Source: Desulfoferula mesophila
GTDB taxonomy: Bacteria; Desulfobacterota; Desulfarculia; Desulfarculales; Desulfarculaceae
NCBI RefSeq assembly: GCF_037076455.1
Contig: NZ_AP028679.1
Coordinates: 263,501-327,500, forward strand
DNA: 64,000 nucleotides
Direction of reading: 5' to 3'
Shown piece after piece: positions 24,540 through 33,089 of the stretch; the first letter of the stretch is position 1, and each line of letters begins with the position of its first letter. The notes below the pieces were generated by a model, which saw only the letters and a program-made list of their open reading frames with translations, was not told the DNA's origin and made no database searches. Position numbers and translations under genes: made by a program.

Positions 24540-25415
24540 ATGACGCGAAGCAAACTTTGGCGAATTCTATTGTCCACCGTCCTGGTCTCCGGACTGCTCC
24601 TGGGCCTGTGCGGTCCGGCCGCGGCCGGCGACAAGGGCAAGGTGGACCTTATCTACGTGGAGTGGTCCAGCGAAGTGGCCAGCACCAACGTGGTCAAGGC
24701 GGTGCTGGAAAATATGGGCTACGACGTGGAGCTTACCCCGGTTAGCGCCGCGGCCATGTGGCAGGGCGTGGCCTCGGGCGACGCCGACGGCCTGGTGGCC
24801 GCCTGGCTGCCCACCACCCACGGCCACTACCTCAAGAAGGTAGAGGGCAAGGTGGTGGACCTGGGCCCCAACCTGGTGGGCACCAAGATCGGCTGGGTGG
24901 TGCCGGATTACGTGACCATCGACTCCATCGCCCAACTCAACGCCAACGCCGCCAAGTTCGACGGCAAGATCATCGGCATCGACCCCGGGGCGGGCCTGAT
25001 GAGCAAGTCCGAGAAGGCCATGAAGGCCTACGACCTGAGCAAGTTCGAGCTGATGGACGGTAGCGGGGCCACCATGACCGCCGCCCTGGCCGACGCCATC
25101 AAGAACCACAAATGGATCGTGGTCACCGGCTGGACCCCCCACTGGATGTTCGCCCGCTGGAAGCTCAAGTACCTCAAGGACCCCAAAGACATCTTCGGCG
25201 GCGAGGAAGAGATCCACACCATCGTGCGCAAGGGCCTCAAGAAGGACAAGCCCGAGGTCTACTACGTGCTGGATCACTTCAAGTGGACCCCCGAGGACAT
25301 GGCCGAGGTCATGGTCTGGAACACCGAAAAGGGAGCCAGCCCCTACAAGAACGCCCAACGCTGGGTGAAAGAGAACCCGGACAAGGTCAAGAAGTGGCTG
25401 CCCCCGAGCAAGTAA
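24540..25415 (+). CDS. Glycine betaine-binding periplasmic protein (OpuAC/ProX type)
   Basis: 291 residues with a Sec signal peptide (about 1-26, 'CGPAAAGDK'). The OpuAC domain includes 'LIYVEWSSEVASTNVVKAVL' and Trp-rich segments 'VTGWTPHWMF' and 'DHFKWTPEDM' that could form the aromatic cage for a quaternary amine. ATG 24540 follows CAGGAGG; 13 bp separate it from the permease. It completes the ABC importer. Confidence 0.93.
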   Translation: MTRSKLWRILLSTVLVSGLLLGLCGPAAAGDKGKVDLIYVEWSSEVASTNVVKAVLENMGYDVELTPVSAAAMWQGVASGDADGLVAAWLPTTHGHYLKKVEGKVVDLGPNLVGTKIGWVVPDYVTIDSIAQLNANAAKFDGKIIGIDPGAGLMSKSEKAMKAYDLSKFELMDGSGATMTAALADAIKNHKWIVVTGWTPHWMFARWKLKYLKDPKDIFGGEEEIHTIVRKGLKKDKPEVYYVLDHFKWTPEDMAEVMVWNTEKGASPYKNAQRWVKENPDKVKKWLPPSK

Positions 25416-25535
25416 ACCTTTAAGCCGCGGGGCTGTCCGGCCCGCTGCCTACCTGGGCCGGATGGGGTAGCCCCGCGGGGATATCACGAAGAAATCGGCA
25501 TCACGAGGAAGAGGGAAAGGAGACTGGTTAACAAC

Positions 25536-26852
25536 ATGCGCAAACTGAGCCTGGTCTTGGGCTTGTGCGTGAGCTTGGTCGCGGCCGGCGCCGCGACCGC
25601 CTGGGCCGCGTCCAACGAGAACGCGGACGTGCAGATGCTCATGCAGGAGGTCAAGGCCCTCAAAGCCAAGCTGGCCGAGATGGACCAGCTGAAAAAGCAG
25701 GTGGCCGAGCTGGAGAAAAAGCTCGGCGAGAGCAACAAAAAGCAGGAAAAGCTGGCCGAGCGCTCTGCCCGGACCGAGGAGGTGTTGATCACCAAGGCTG
25801 AAAAGCCCAGCATCAACATCGGCGGCGCGTTGCGTTTCAACTACCGCGACTCCAGTTTTAACGACGCGCAGAAAGCCAAGGGCGGCGACGGACTGTTCGA
25901 CATCTTCCGCCTGAACGTGGACGGCAAGTACAACGATCTGATCATCAGCGCCGAGTATCGCTGGTATTCCTACATGAACGTCATCCACCACGGCTGGATC
26001 GGCTACGACTTCACCGAGAACACCCAGGGCCAGGTGGGCGTCACCAAGGTGCCCTTCGGCCTGCTGCCCTACGCCAGCCACAACTACTGGTTCGGCGTGC
26101 CCTACTACCTGGGCCTGGCCGACGACTACGACATGGGCGCCAAGCTCAAATACACCCCCGGTCCCTGGGACCTGCGCTTCGCCTTCTTCAAGAACGGCGA
26201 GTGGGGCAGCCCCAGCGACCTGGACCGCTACTCGTTTGACGTGGTCACCGTGGGCGACCAGCAGAACGAGGAGACCAACACCATCAACGCCCGCGTGGCC
26301 TACACCTTCAAGCCGGCCAAGGACACCAGCATCGAGGTGGGCGTGAGCGGCTTGGTGGGCCAGTTGTACAACAACACCACCGACGGCTTCGGCACCCGCT
26401 GGGCCGCCGGTCCCCACGCCAAGGCCCAGTTCGGTCCCTTCGGGGTGGAGGCGGAGGCCATCTGGTATCAGTACGATCCCAACAACCCCGCCGGGATCAG
26501 CGACGACACCGTGCTTCTGGGCGCCTTCGGCAGCTCCTATCTGGTGGCCAGCGAGGCCACGGTGCTGGTGGGCAACCTGAGCTACGACGTGCCGGTTGAG
26601 TGGGGCCCGGTCACCGGCCTGCAGTTCTACAACGACTTCAGCACCAGCCTGAAGGACCAGAGCGGCTGGGCGGACTCCTACATCAACACCCTGGGTTGCC
26701 TGATCTCCTCGGGCCCGGTCTACACCTATGTGGACCTGGTCATGGGCAAGAACATGGTGTGGCTGGGCGGGCCCAGCGACGCCCTGGCCCAGGGCGATCC
26801 CGACGCGGAGTGGACCGCCATGTTCAACGTCAACGTGGGCTATTATTTCTAA
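25536..26852 (+). CDS. Outer-membrane porin with N-terminal coiled coil
   Basis: 438 residues. Signal peptide about 1-25 ('ATAWAA'), then a heptad coiled coil (about 32-80, many Lys/Glu/Leu) like those of porins that attach to peptidoglycan, then a beta-barrel rich in alternating aromatic residues ending in Phe ('NVGYYF'). Such proteins (often annotated phosphate-selective or DcaP-like) allow passage of small anions. It follows the osmolyte ABC genes by 120 bp and precedes a strong terminator. Confidence 0.85.
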   Translation: MRKLSLVLGLCVSLVAAGAATAWAASNENADVQMLMQEVKALKAKLAEMDQLKKQVAELEKKLGESNKKQEKLAERSARTEEVLITKAEKPSINIGGALRFNYRDSSFNDAQKAKGGDGLFDIFRLNVDGKYNDLIISAEYRWYSYMNVIHHGWIGYDFTENTQGQVGVTKVPFGLLPYASHNYWFGVPYYLGLADDYDMGAKLKYTPGPWDLRFAFFKNGEWGSPSDLDRYSFDVVTVGDQQNEETNTINARVAYTFKPAKDTSIEVGVSGLVGQLYNNTTDGFGTRWAAGPHAKAQFGPFGVEAEAIWYQYDPNNPAGISDDTVLLGAFGSSYLVASEATVLVGNLSYDVPVEWGPVTGLQFYNDFSTSLKDQSGWADSYINTLGCLISSGPVYTYVDLVMGKNMVWLGGPSDALAQGDPDAEWTAMFNVNVGYYF

Positions 26853-26876
26853 GCCCGCCTCACGTTCCGCGAACCA

Positions 26877-26909
26877 AGACCGGGGCCAGATGGCCCCGGT
26901 CTTTTTTTA
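26877..26909 (+). terminator. Rho-independent terminator after the porin gene
   Basis: AGACCGGGGCC and GGCCCCGGTCT pair around a short loop and are followed by seven T residues. One of the clearest terminators in the window. Confidence 0.93.
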
Positions 26910-26991
26910 TGGCCTCGAGCGCCCCGAGGCAGGCCAAAGGCGCCGGTCCGCTCGGGACGATATCCAAGGTTGGCGGGAGGCAAAGACTCCC

Positions 26992-27021
26992 TTGCCAAGG
27001 AGATCGTTTGAGTCGCATAAT
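26992..27021 (+). promoter_or_regulatory. Sigma-70-type promoter for the small peptide gene
   Basis: TTGCCA (26992-26997) and CATAAT (27016-27021) with an 18-bp spacer. Transcription would begin near 27028, 25 bp before the peptide start. Confidence 0.5.
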
Positions 27022-27052
27022 TAACCAATTGACATAACTGGAGGAGTAAACC

Positions 27053-27145
27053 GTGGACAGCAAAAAGCAGTATCAAGAACCCGAGCTGACCGAGCACCAG
27101 AGCCTGCAGGAAATCACCGCCCAGGTCGCACCGTCGAATACTTAA
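27053..27145 (+). CDS. 30-residue peptide resembling a lasso-type RiPP leader
   Basis: GTG 27053 follows GGAGGAG with ideal spacing. The peptide contains 'KKQYQEPELTEHQSLQEIT', which fits the YxxPxL...T pattern that the RRE protein (B1) recognises in lasso-peptide leaders. Only about eight residues follow the conserved Thr, with no acidic residue to close a ring, so a classical lasso core is absent. No lasso cyclase, protease or RRE gene is visible nearby. It has its own promoter and is followed by a hairpin, i.e. a stand-alone transcript. It could be a RiPP relic, a peptide processed elsewhere, or a regulatory peptide. Confidence 0.6.
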   Translation: MDSKKQYQEPELTEHQSLQEITAQVAPSNT

Positions 27146-27188
27146 TAGAGACGCCTGGACAATAGCCAGGAACCGGAATCAACCACCC

Positions 27189-27215
27189 TGGGGGGGCGCC
27201 GCGCCCCCCCAAGGC
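27189..27215 (+). terminator. GC-rich hairpin after the peptide gene
   Basis: CTGGGGGGGC and GCCCCCCCAAG can pair. No T run follows, so termination is probable but not certain. Confidence 0.5.
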
Positions 27216-27342
27216 ATTACTACGCCCTCTCCCAAGCCTTTGCCAGCCGCCCGGTGGCAATCCCATCCCACCTAACGAATGAAAGCCGCCTCGCTCAAGC
27301 GGTTGACAAACGAACCAGCGCTGGGTTAGGGTGGCTTAGTAT

Positions 27343-27361
27343 CACCTAATATAACTAGGTG
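27343..27361. promoter_or_regulatory. Operator-like inverted repeat CACCTA-n7-TAGGTG
   Basis: Perfect 6-bp arms with an AT-only-but-one spacer, just downstream of the probable -35/-10 at 27303-27331. The position suits a repressor of the operon beginning at 27661. Confidence 0.4.
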
Positions 27362-27660
27362 TATACGGCGTAAAACCGAGGGGCTTGATCCCAACCCTGA
27401 CCACTTCTTGCTCGCTCATCCCATCCTGTGTTTCCACCATGCCCGGTGTCCCTCGCCAACGGGACTGCTATACACGCACGACCGGCGTGTTTTCGAAAAT
27501 TGAAATAGTGGGTCCACAGGAGCGCATTTTAAGGCACTAGCCGAAAAACAGCGGTATCCCGCCCGATCCATCATCTGAGAAACCTCCATCATGGCCAGGC
27601 GCCGGTTCCGGACGCCTGGCGGACGCGGCGGGGAGTCGCCAGGAAGGAGGTTCCCCGATC

Positions 27661-27999
27661 ATGTCTTCCCCACGAAACTCGCTTGTACGTTTGGTGATTT
27701 TGCTGGCGGTTTGCGGGCTGCTCATGGGGTCGGCGGGCCTGGTGGCGGCCAAGAGCGCCACCAAGCAACAGATGAACGCCGACCAACAAATGGCGGCCTA
27801 TGAACTCTACCAGCAGAAATGCCTGTCCTGCCACGACTCCATCGCCGATCCGGAGCGTCCCGGCAAGACCCGGGACGGCTGGACCGTGGTGGTGCGCTAC
27901 ATGAACGATCATTACGTGCAGCTCACCGACCAGCAGGCCGACCAGATCATCAACCTGCTCTACGCCCTGCGCAAGGGACTGGAAAAGGACCCGGGATAA
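27661..27999 (+). CDS. Small periplasmic monoheme c-type cytochrome
   Basis: 112 residues. Signal peptide about 1-30 (hydrophobic 'LVILLAVCGLLMG', ending 'LVAA'). One heme motif C54-L-S-C57-H58, with Met in 'VRYMNDH' a possible axial ligand. This matches small class I cytochromes that pass electrons in the periplasm. AGGAAGGAGG precedes ATG 27661. A Tat-exported metallohydrolase follows 65 bp later, so it may act with that protein. Confidence 0.85.
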   Translation: MSSPRNSLVRLVILLAVCGLLMGSAGLVAAKSATKQQMNADQQMAAYELYQQKCLSCHDSIADPERPGKTRDGWTVVVRYMNDHYVQLTDQQADQIINLLYALRKGLEKDPG

Positions 28000-28064
28000 A
28001 CGGCGCCCCGTAGCGCCGGATGAAATTCGGAACGCGCCCGATCATTTTAATGGAGGGATACAAG

Positions 28065-29162
28065 ATGAAGCGTAGAGATTTTCTCAAGGGCATGGCCGTG
28101 ACCGGAGCCGCCGCCGGGGTGAGCGGAGGCCTGGGTCTGTTGCCCAAGAGCGCCGAGGCCGCCGACAAGGTGGATTTCGGGCACGTCAAGGGCCTCAAGG
28201 TGGAGGTGCTCAGCGAAACCAGTTGGTTCGACAACGCCGTTTTCAAAAAGGACCTCATGGACTACGGCGGAGCCATGACCAACCAGTACAAGATACCTTG
28301 GCACTGGGACAACGCCGGCGGTTACATGACCAAGATCACGGTCTATCCCCTGGAGGGTGATCCCAAGATATTTTTGATGGACACCGGGTGGAACAACGGC
28401 TGGGTGGACTACATCTACGACGAGAAGAGCGACATGGGCAAGCTCTTGACCTCCAAGCAGGTGGACACCATGATCCTCTCCCACTGGCACCTGGACCATT
28501 ACTGGGGCGTCGAGTCCACCCTCAAGCGCAACCCCAAGATCACCATGTACGCCCCCAAGACCTACTACCCCGAGGACATGGCGCTCCTTAAGGGCGGCAA
28601 GAACGTGGCCAAGACCAAGGACGGCAAGGAGGTGGTGATCAACCAGAACAAGGTGCCCCACCAGGGCAAGCTGGTGCTCACCGCCCCGGAGGGAGAGAAG
28701 GGCACCGGGGTCTACCAGCTCATGCCCGGTGTGGCCTTGAAGATGTACGACGTACCCATCCTGCTAAGGGTGCGCGGCGAAAACGTGATGTACTTCAACG
28801 TCAAGGACAAGGGCATCGTCACGGTGACCGGCTGCTGTCACCCCGGCATCCTCACCCTGAACGCCTGGGCCCGGCGCAACGTGAAGGACTATCAGCCCTA
28901 CGGCTGCTACGGCGGGCTGCACATCACCCTGTTCGAGACCTGGGACCCCAAGTTCGACGACATCATCAAGGGGGTGAAAGCCTTCAAGCTGAAGAAGGTG
29001 GGCTGCAACCACTGCACCGGCTGGATCTGGGCCGAGAAGGCCGCCGAAGCCGGGGTGCCCATCGTCAAGGGCACCAACAAATTCAAGACCTACAAGCGCA
29101 CCTCTTCCGTGGCCAAGGACAGCAACGCCTTCTTGACCAACGGCGACACGGTAAAGTTCTAA
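28065..29162 (+). CDS. Tat-exported metallo-beta-lactamase-fold protein
   Basis: 365 residues. Tat signal 'MKRRDFLKGMAVTGAAAG' at the N-terminus. Zinc motif 'SHWHLDHYWG' (HxHxDH), later His in 'GCCHPGIL' and 'GCNHCTGW', and a 'YGGLHITLFE' segment as in the dihydropterin-type (MptA/DHPR-like) branch. ATG 28065 is chosen for GGAGGG upstream. Export by Tat implies that metals are loaded in the cytoplasm. Reaction unknown; hydrolysis of a phospho- or thioester is only a family-level guess. It is flanked by a cytochrome and an unknown membrane protein. Confidence 0.85.
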   Translation: MKRRDFLKGMAVTGAAAGVSGGLGLLPKSAEAADKVDFGHVKGLKVEVLSETSWFDNAVFKKDLMDYGGAMTNQYKIPWHWDNAGGYMTKITVYPLEGDPKIFLMDTGWNNGWVDYIYDEKSDMGKLLTSKQVDTMILSHWHLDHYWGVESTLKRNPKITMYAPKTYYPEDMALLKGGKNVAKTKDGKEVVINQNKVPHQGKLVLTAPEGEKGTGVYQLMPGVALKMYDVPILLRVRGENVMYFNVKDKGIVTVTGCCHPGILTLNAWARRNVKDYQPYGCYGGLHITLFETWDPKFDDIIKGVKAFKLKKVGCNHCTGWIWAEKAAEAGVPIVKGTNKFKTYKRTSSVAKDSNAFLTNGDTVKF

Positions 29163-29271
29163 GCGCCCAACCCCAAGCCAGGGGAGCGGGCCGGACGGCC
29201 CGTGGGCCCGCTCCCGGCCCTTATCCACGGGCCCGTTCTCCAAGGTCCAACCCATGGCAGGGGGTGAAACC

Positions 29272-30513
29272 ATGTCCGATGGCCGCGTAAACGGCGCCAA
29301 GTTCAACTATATCCTCGGCCTGATAAACCTGGCCGTGGTCTTCTGCATCGTCTGGTTGCTCTGGTACGTATTCATGCACGCCGACGGGGTGATGAGGCTC
29401 TACACCCCCATGTACGGCTTCTCGCTGGTGGCGGTCCTCTTGTCCGCGGTGATTCTGATCAGTCAGGTGCTGGGCTGGCCGGCCGACCCCGCCAAGCCTC
29501 TGGCCGCGGGCGCGGCCATCGCCCAGGGCATCCTGGGCGCGGTCCTGTCCCTGGCCGTGATGTTCGTGGTGTACTACCTGGTGTTCTGGCTGTTCATCGG
29601 CAAATACGGGGTGGCCTATTTCAGCGTGCCGGCCCTTTTGGCGGCGGGCGGCACCGGGGTGGAGGCCTACAACGTGCAGGAGTGGTCCTCCACCGCCATC
29701 CTCTATTTCTCCACCGCCTTCTTGTGGTGGGCCCTGGTGTGGAACCTGGGCTTCGGCCGCTGGCCCTGGCAGGACGACAACCGCTGGGTGGTCGGCTGGT
29801 CCCGGGTGTTCGTGGTGAGCTTTTTCTCCATCATCACCTTTGCCCTGCTGTTCCACCCCCACGTGTGCCTGTTGTTCCCCGAGGCCCAGAAGATGGTGGG
29901 AGCCAAGCCCTGGTGGGAAGGCTGGGCCGACACCAGCAGCGCCTTCTTCGGCCTGGGAGTGGTGTTGTGCACCCTGTGGTGGGTGGTGTTTTCCGACCTG
30001 TTCTGGGAGGGCCGCCCCTGGAGCTGGTTCAACCGCGAAGGCGAGGGCAACCTGCTCAAGGGGGTGATCACCTTCCTGGCCACCCTGGCCATGGGCCTGA
30101 TCACCGTCTACATCCTGACCGCCATTTTCAACGCCATCTGGATGGAGCCCTACGTGGGCGGGCAATACACCGACGGCCCGGACTGGCGCTTCATCCACAT
30201 GGGCGAGGTGGCGGGCTTCTGCGTGTTGTTCGCCTTTATCTGGAAATACTATTTCAACAACTGGCCCAACGGCCTGCCCCTGCTGCTGCGCGGCATAATC
30301 CGCACGATCATCGGAGTGGCCGGCGGCATGCTCATCTACTGGTTCTATTATTCCTCCCTGAGCAGGGCGGTGTTGGGCAAGGTGCCCGGCTGGGCCCAGC
30401 CCGGCGATTCGCCCCTGGTGTGGACCCTGCTGTTCCTGACGGTGGTGCTGATCCAGGGACAGTTTTTCCACAACTGGCCCCTGCGTTCGGCGGGGCGGGA
30501 GGAGGGGGCCTAG
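29272..30513 (+). CDS. Multi-spanning membrane protein, unknown
   Basis: 413 residues with roughly ten hydrophobic segments and very many Trp residues. 'LLFHPHVCLLFPEAQKM' and 'FIHMGEVAGFCV' contain His and Cys that could bind metal or heme, but I do not recognise the family. ATG 29272 is preferred to 29254 because AGGGGGTGA then sits at ribosome-site distance. It lies in a run with the cytochrome, the Tat hydrolase and two small unknowns. A role in an envelope redox or transport complex is inferred from context only. Confidence 0.7.
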   Translation: MSDGRVNGAKFNYILGLINLAVVFCIVWLLWYVFMHADGVMRLYTPMYGFSLVAVLLSAVILISQVLGWPADPAKPLAAGAAIAQGILGAVLSLAVMFVVYYLVFWLFIGKYGVAYFSVPALLAAGGTGVEAYNVQEWSSTAILYFSTAFLWWALVWNLGFGRWPWQDDNRWVVGWSRVFVVSFFSIITFALLFHPHVCLLFPEAQKMVGAKPWWEGWADTSSAFFGLGVVLCTLWWVVFSDLFWEGRPWSWFNREGEGNLLKGVITFLATLAMGLITVYILTAIFNAIWMEPYVGGQYTDGPDWRFIHMGEVAGFCVLFAFIWKYYFNNWPNGLPLLLRGIIRTIIGVAGGMLIYWFYYSSLSRAVLGKVPGWAQPGDSPLVWTLLFLTVVLIQGQFFHNWPLRSAGREEGA

Positions 30514-30539
30514 CGCCCGCTCCATGACAAGGAGGGCAA

Positions 30540-30806
30540 GTGGCTGATCAGAGCCGACGCGGCTTTTTCCGGGACCTCTTGCGCCAGGGGGCCAAGACCG
30601 TGGCCGCCTTCAACGAGGGCCGGGAAGAGATGCGCCTACGCCAGGAGCGCGAGGCCTTTTTCAGCTCCTACGAGTCCAGCTACGCCATGACCCTGTGCGA
30701 GGACGAGGTGCTCATGGATTCGGCCCGCATGGCCGGCATCGAAACCGAAGGCCGCGACCGCCTGGAGATCGCCAAGGAGCTGTTCGACCGGCAAGGGGAT
30801 TTTTAG
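30540..30806 (+). CDS. Small uncharacterised protein with Arg-Arg motif
   Basis: 88 residues, GTG start after GGAGGG. It opens 'SRRGFFRDLLRQGAKTVAAF', similar to a Tat motif but without a hydrophobic core, so secretion is doubtful. The rest is helical and charged ('EEMRLRQEREAFF'), with one Cys in 'TLCEDEV'. It may be a maturation chaperone or a peripheral subunit for the adjacent genes. Function unknown. Confidence 0.7.
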   Translation: MADQSRRGFFRDLLRQGAKTVAAFNEGREEMRLRQEREAFFSSYESSYAMTLCEDEVLMDSARMAGIETEGRDRLEIAKELFDRQGDF

Positions 30807-30812
30807 GCCGCT

Positions 30813-31700
30813 TTGGAAAACACGCTACGCAATATGGTGGACGCCCTGTGGCTCTCGGCCACCTGGGTGGAGCGCCTGCGGCGCGAATTGGGCCTGGCCG
30901 GCATGCACCAGGTGTGGGGGGACCGCCCCGCCTGGTATGTGTGGACCAGCGACGCGCCGGGGGCCTATGGCCTGGAGCTGCTGCACGCCGAAGGGGAGGG
31001 CGGCCTGGTGCGCGGCCTGCTGGGCATCAAATACTACCCCTCGCCGAGCGAAGACCTGAGGGCGGCTTTTTCCCAGGAAGAACGAGATACCGTGGCGGGG
31101 GTGCGCTTCGATCCCAGCGGCACCCCCGCCTTCGAGGCCAGGGACGAGATTCCCGCCCACCTGTTCCAGGTGGGGGCCTTGGAGATCGTCGGCGACCTGG
31201 AGCGCAACTGGTGCGGTTTCAGCCTGGCGGCCTTGAGCGCCTGCCGCAAGGTGGGCCCGGACGGCGGCCTGCTGCGCCGGCCGCCCGGCTGGCGGCTTAG
31301 CCACGTCCTGTTCGCCAAGCTGTTGGGCCTGCACGCCTACGCCAGCAAGCACACCCCGGTGCTGGCCGCCTTCAGCCAAGAGCCGGGCCTGGAGCTGGCC
31401 CCGGCCCCTGGGGGATGCGATGAGGCCCGGCCCTGCGCCCTGAACCAAGCCTACGGCCTCGGGGTGCTCTTCGGCCCCGAGCCGGGGAATCTCCCCTTGA
31501 GCCGGGAGGCCTGGCTGGAGTTGCTGCCCGAGGTTTCGCCGGGGGGCCATCGCTGGGAAAAGGCCTTTGCCTGCCGCCACTACCACCCCTGGGAGGCGGC
31601 GGTGGACGGCCGTCCGGCGCTCGATCCCCAGTGGTGGCGCCTGGCCCAAGTGGGCTACACCTCCGAGCTGGCCTCGGCCTGCGGCTGCGCCCACTGCTGA
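30813..31700 (+). CDS. Uncharacterised protein ending in a Cys-rich tail
   Basis: 295 residues from TTG 30813; ATG 30834 is an alternative start. No signal peptide or membrane segment. Soluble, Trp-rich, with Cys in 'RNWCGF', 'LSACRKVG', 'GGCDEARPCAL' and a closing 'ACGCAHC'. The terminal CxCxxC may bind metal. It lies 6 bp after the small protein, so the two are probably translated together and work together. I do not recognise the family. Confidence 0.65.
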   Translation: MENTLRNMVDALWLSATWVERLRRELGLAGMHQVWGDRPAWYVWTSDAPGAYGLELLHAEGEGGLVRGLLGIKYYPSPSEDLRAAFSQEERDTVAGVRFDPSGTPAFEARDEIPAHLFQVGALEIVGDLERNWCGFSLAALSACRKVGPDGGLLRRPPGWRLSHVLFAKLLGLHAYASKHTPVLAAFSQEPGLELAPAPGGCDEARPCALNQAYGLGVLFGPEPGNLPLSREAWLELLPEVSPGGHRWEKAFACRHYHPWEAAVDGRPALDPQWWRLAQVGYTSELASACGCAHC

Positions 31701-31800
31701 TCCCCGTCACCCCCGCTCATCCTCTACCAAGGTTCGGCCGCGCCGGGCCAGGCGGCGAAGAGCCCTGGGCGTCACCGTCCGGCCTGGATCAAATACTCAT

Positions 31801-31829
31801 TTGACCAAATCCCATCCTCTTTATAGAGT
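31801..31829 (+). promoter_or_regulatory. Sigma-70-type promoter
   Basis: TTGACC (31801-31806), then TATAGA (31823-31828) at 16-bp spacing, about 65 bp ahead of the aminotransferase start. A small hairpin GGAGCC/GGCTCC lies in the leader at about 31845-31861. Confidence 0.5.
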
Positions 31830-31897
31830 TGAGGCCTGACGGGAGCCGGTGGGCGGCTCCGGGCCATGTGTGTTTCAACCAGCCAAGGTGCGGCAAT

Positions 31898-33025
31898 ATG
31901 CAGTTCATCGACCTGAAGGCGCAGCAGCAGCTGATTCGCCAAAAAATAGAGGACAACATCAAGCGGGTGCTGGACCATGGCCGCTACATCATGGGCCCGG
32001 AGATCGCCGAGTTGGAGACCAGGCTGGCCGCCTATGTGGGCACGAATAACGCCCTGGGCTGCGCCTCGGGCACCGACGCCCTGGTGCTGTCCCTCCTGGC
32101 ACTGGAGATAGGCCCCGGCGACGCGGTGTTCACCAGCCCCTTCACCTTCTTCGCCACCGGCGAGGTCATCGCCTTGCTGGGGGCCACCCCGATCTTCGTG
32201 GACATCGATCCGGTCACCTTCAACCTGGACCCGGCCTTGCTGGCTCCGGCCATCCGGGCGGTGAAGGAGCGCGGCGACCTGGAGCCCAAGGTGGTCATGC
32301 CGGTGGATATCTTTGGCCTGCCCGCCGACTACGCGGCCATAAACAAGGTGGCGGCCGAGCACGGCTTGGCGGTGGTGGAGGACGCGGCCCAGGCCATGGG
32401 CGGCGAGTACCACGGCAAGAAGGCCTGCTCCCTGGGCACTCTGGGCTGCACTTCCTTTTTCCCGGCCAAGCCCCTGGGCGGCTACGGCGACGGGGGAATG
32501 GTCTTTTGCGACGACGAGGGGCTGGACCGCCTGTTGCGCTCGCTGAGGGTGCACGGCCAGGGCGAGGACAAGTACGACAACGTGCGCCTGGGCATCAACG
32601 GCCGCCTGGACACCCTCCAGGCAGCGGTGCTCCTGGCCAAGCTGGAGCTGTTACCCGACGAGCTGGCCCAGCGCCAGCAGGTGGCCGGGCGCTACGCCGC
32701 GCTGATCGCGGACTCGGGCGCCGCCCTCACCGCGCCCCGGGTGCCCGACGGCTACGTGTCGGCCTGGGCCCAGTACTCGGTGCTGGCCGAGAGCGAGGCG
32801 GCCCGGAGCGAGTTCCTTGGCCGTCTGCAGGGCGCGGGCATCCCCAGCGCCGTCTATTATCCCCGGCCGTTGCATCTGCAGACCGCCTTCGCCTACCTGG
32901 GCCACCAGCCGGGCGATTTCCCCCACAGCGAGGCGGCGGGCCAACGCATCTTCAGCCTGCCCATGCACCCCTACCTGGCCCTGGAGGACCAGGAAAAGAT
33001 CGTGGCCGTCCTGGCCGGGGCATAG
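31898..33025 (+). CDS. DegT/DnrJ/EryC1/StrS aminotransferase
   Basis: 375 residues. 'MQFIDLKAQQ' at the start, 'GCASGTDAL', 'SPFTFFATGEVI', 'VEDAAQAMG' and the PLP lysine in 'FFPAKPLGGYGDGG' place it among sugar aminotransferases (WbpE/ArnB-like) that aminate nucleotide-keto sugars. ATG 31898 is taken; the frame is open upstream without a good start. No other sugar-nucleotide genes adjoin it, so its pathway partners must be elsewhere. Confidence 0.92.
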   Translation: MQFIDLKAQQQLIRQKIEDNIKRVLDHGRYIMGPEIAELETRLAAYVGTNNALGCASGTDALVLSLLALEIGPGDAVFTSPFTFFATGEVIALLGATPIFVDIDPVTFNLDPALLAPAIRAVKERGDLEPKVVMPVDIFGLPADYAAINKVAAEHGLAVVEDAAQAMGGEYHGKKACSLGTLGCTSFFPAKPLGGYGDGGMVFCDDEGLDRLLRSLRVHGQGEDKYDNVRLGINGRLDTLQAAVLLAKLELLPDELAQRQQVAGRYAALIADSGAALTAPRVPDGYVSAWAQYSVLAESEAARSEFLGRLQGAGIPSAVYYPRPLHLQTAFAYLGHQPGDFPHSEAAGQRIFSLPMHPYLALEDQEKIVAVLAGA

Positions 33026-33089
33026 GCTTTCGCCTCCGGCTTCGCCCGCCGGTCGGAGGTTGGAACAAACCTCCTGAGGAGTAAGGACC

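Larger units (their letters stand above)
27146..27660. other. Intergenic region with promoter and operator-like palindrome
   Basis: It holds the hairpin at 27189-27215, a TTGACA at 27303-27308 with a weak -10 (TTAGGG) 17 bp later, and the inverted repeat CACCTA-n7-TAGGTG at 27343-27361. The rest, about 27370-27640, shows no clear gene; a long leader before the cytochrome gene is likely. Confidence 0.5.

Noticed and set aside
27439-27540. 33-codon frame upstream of the cytochrome gene
   Set aside because: No ribosome site, no recognisable pattern, and it sits in the probable leader region.
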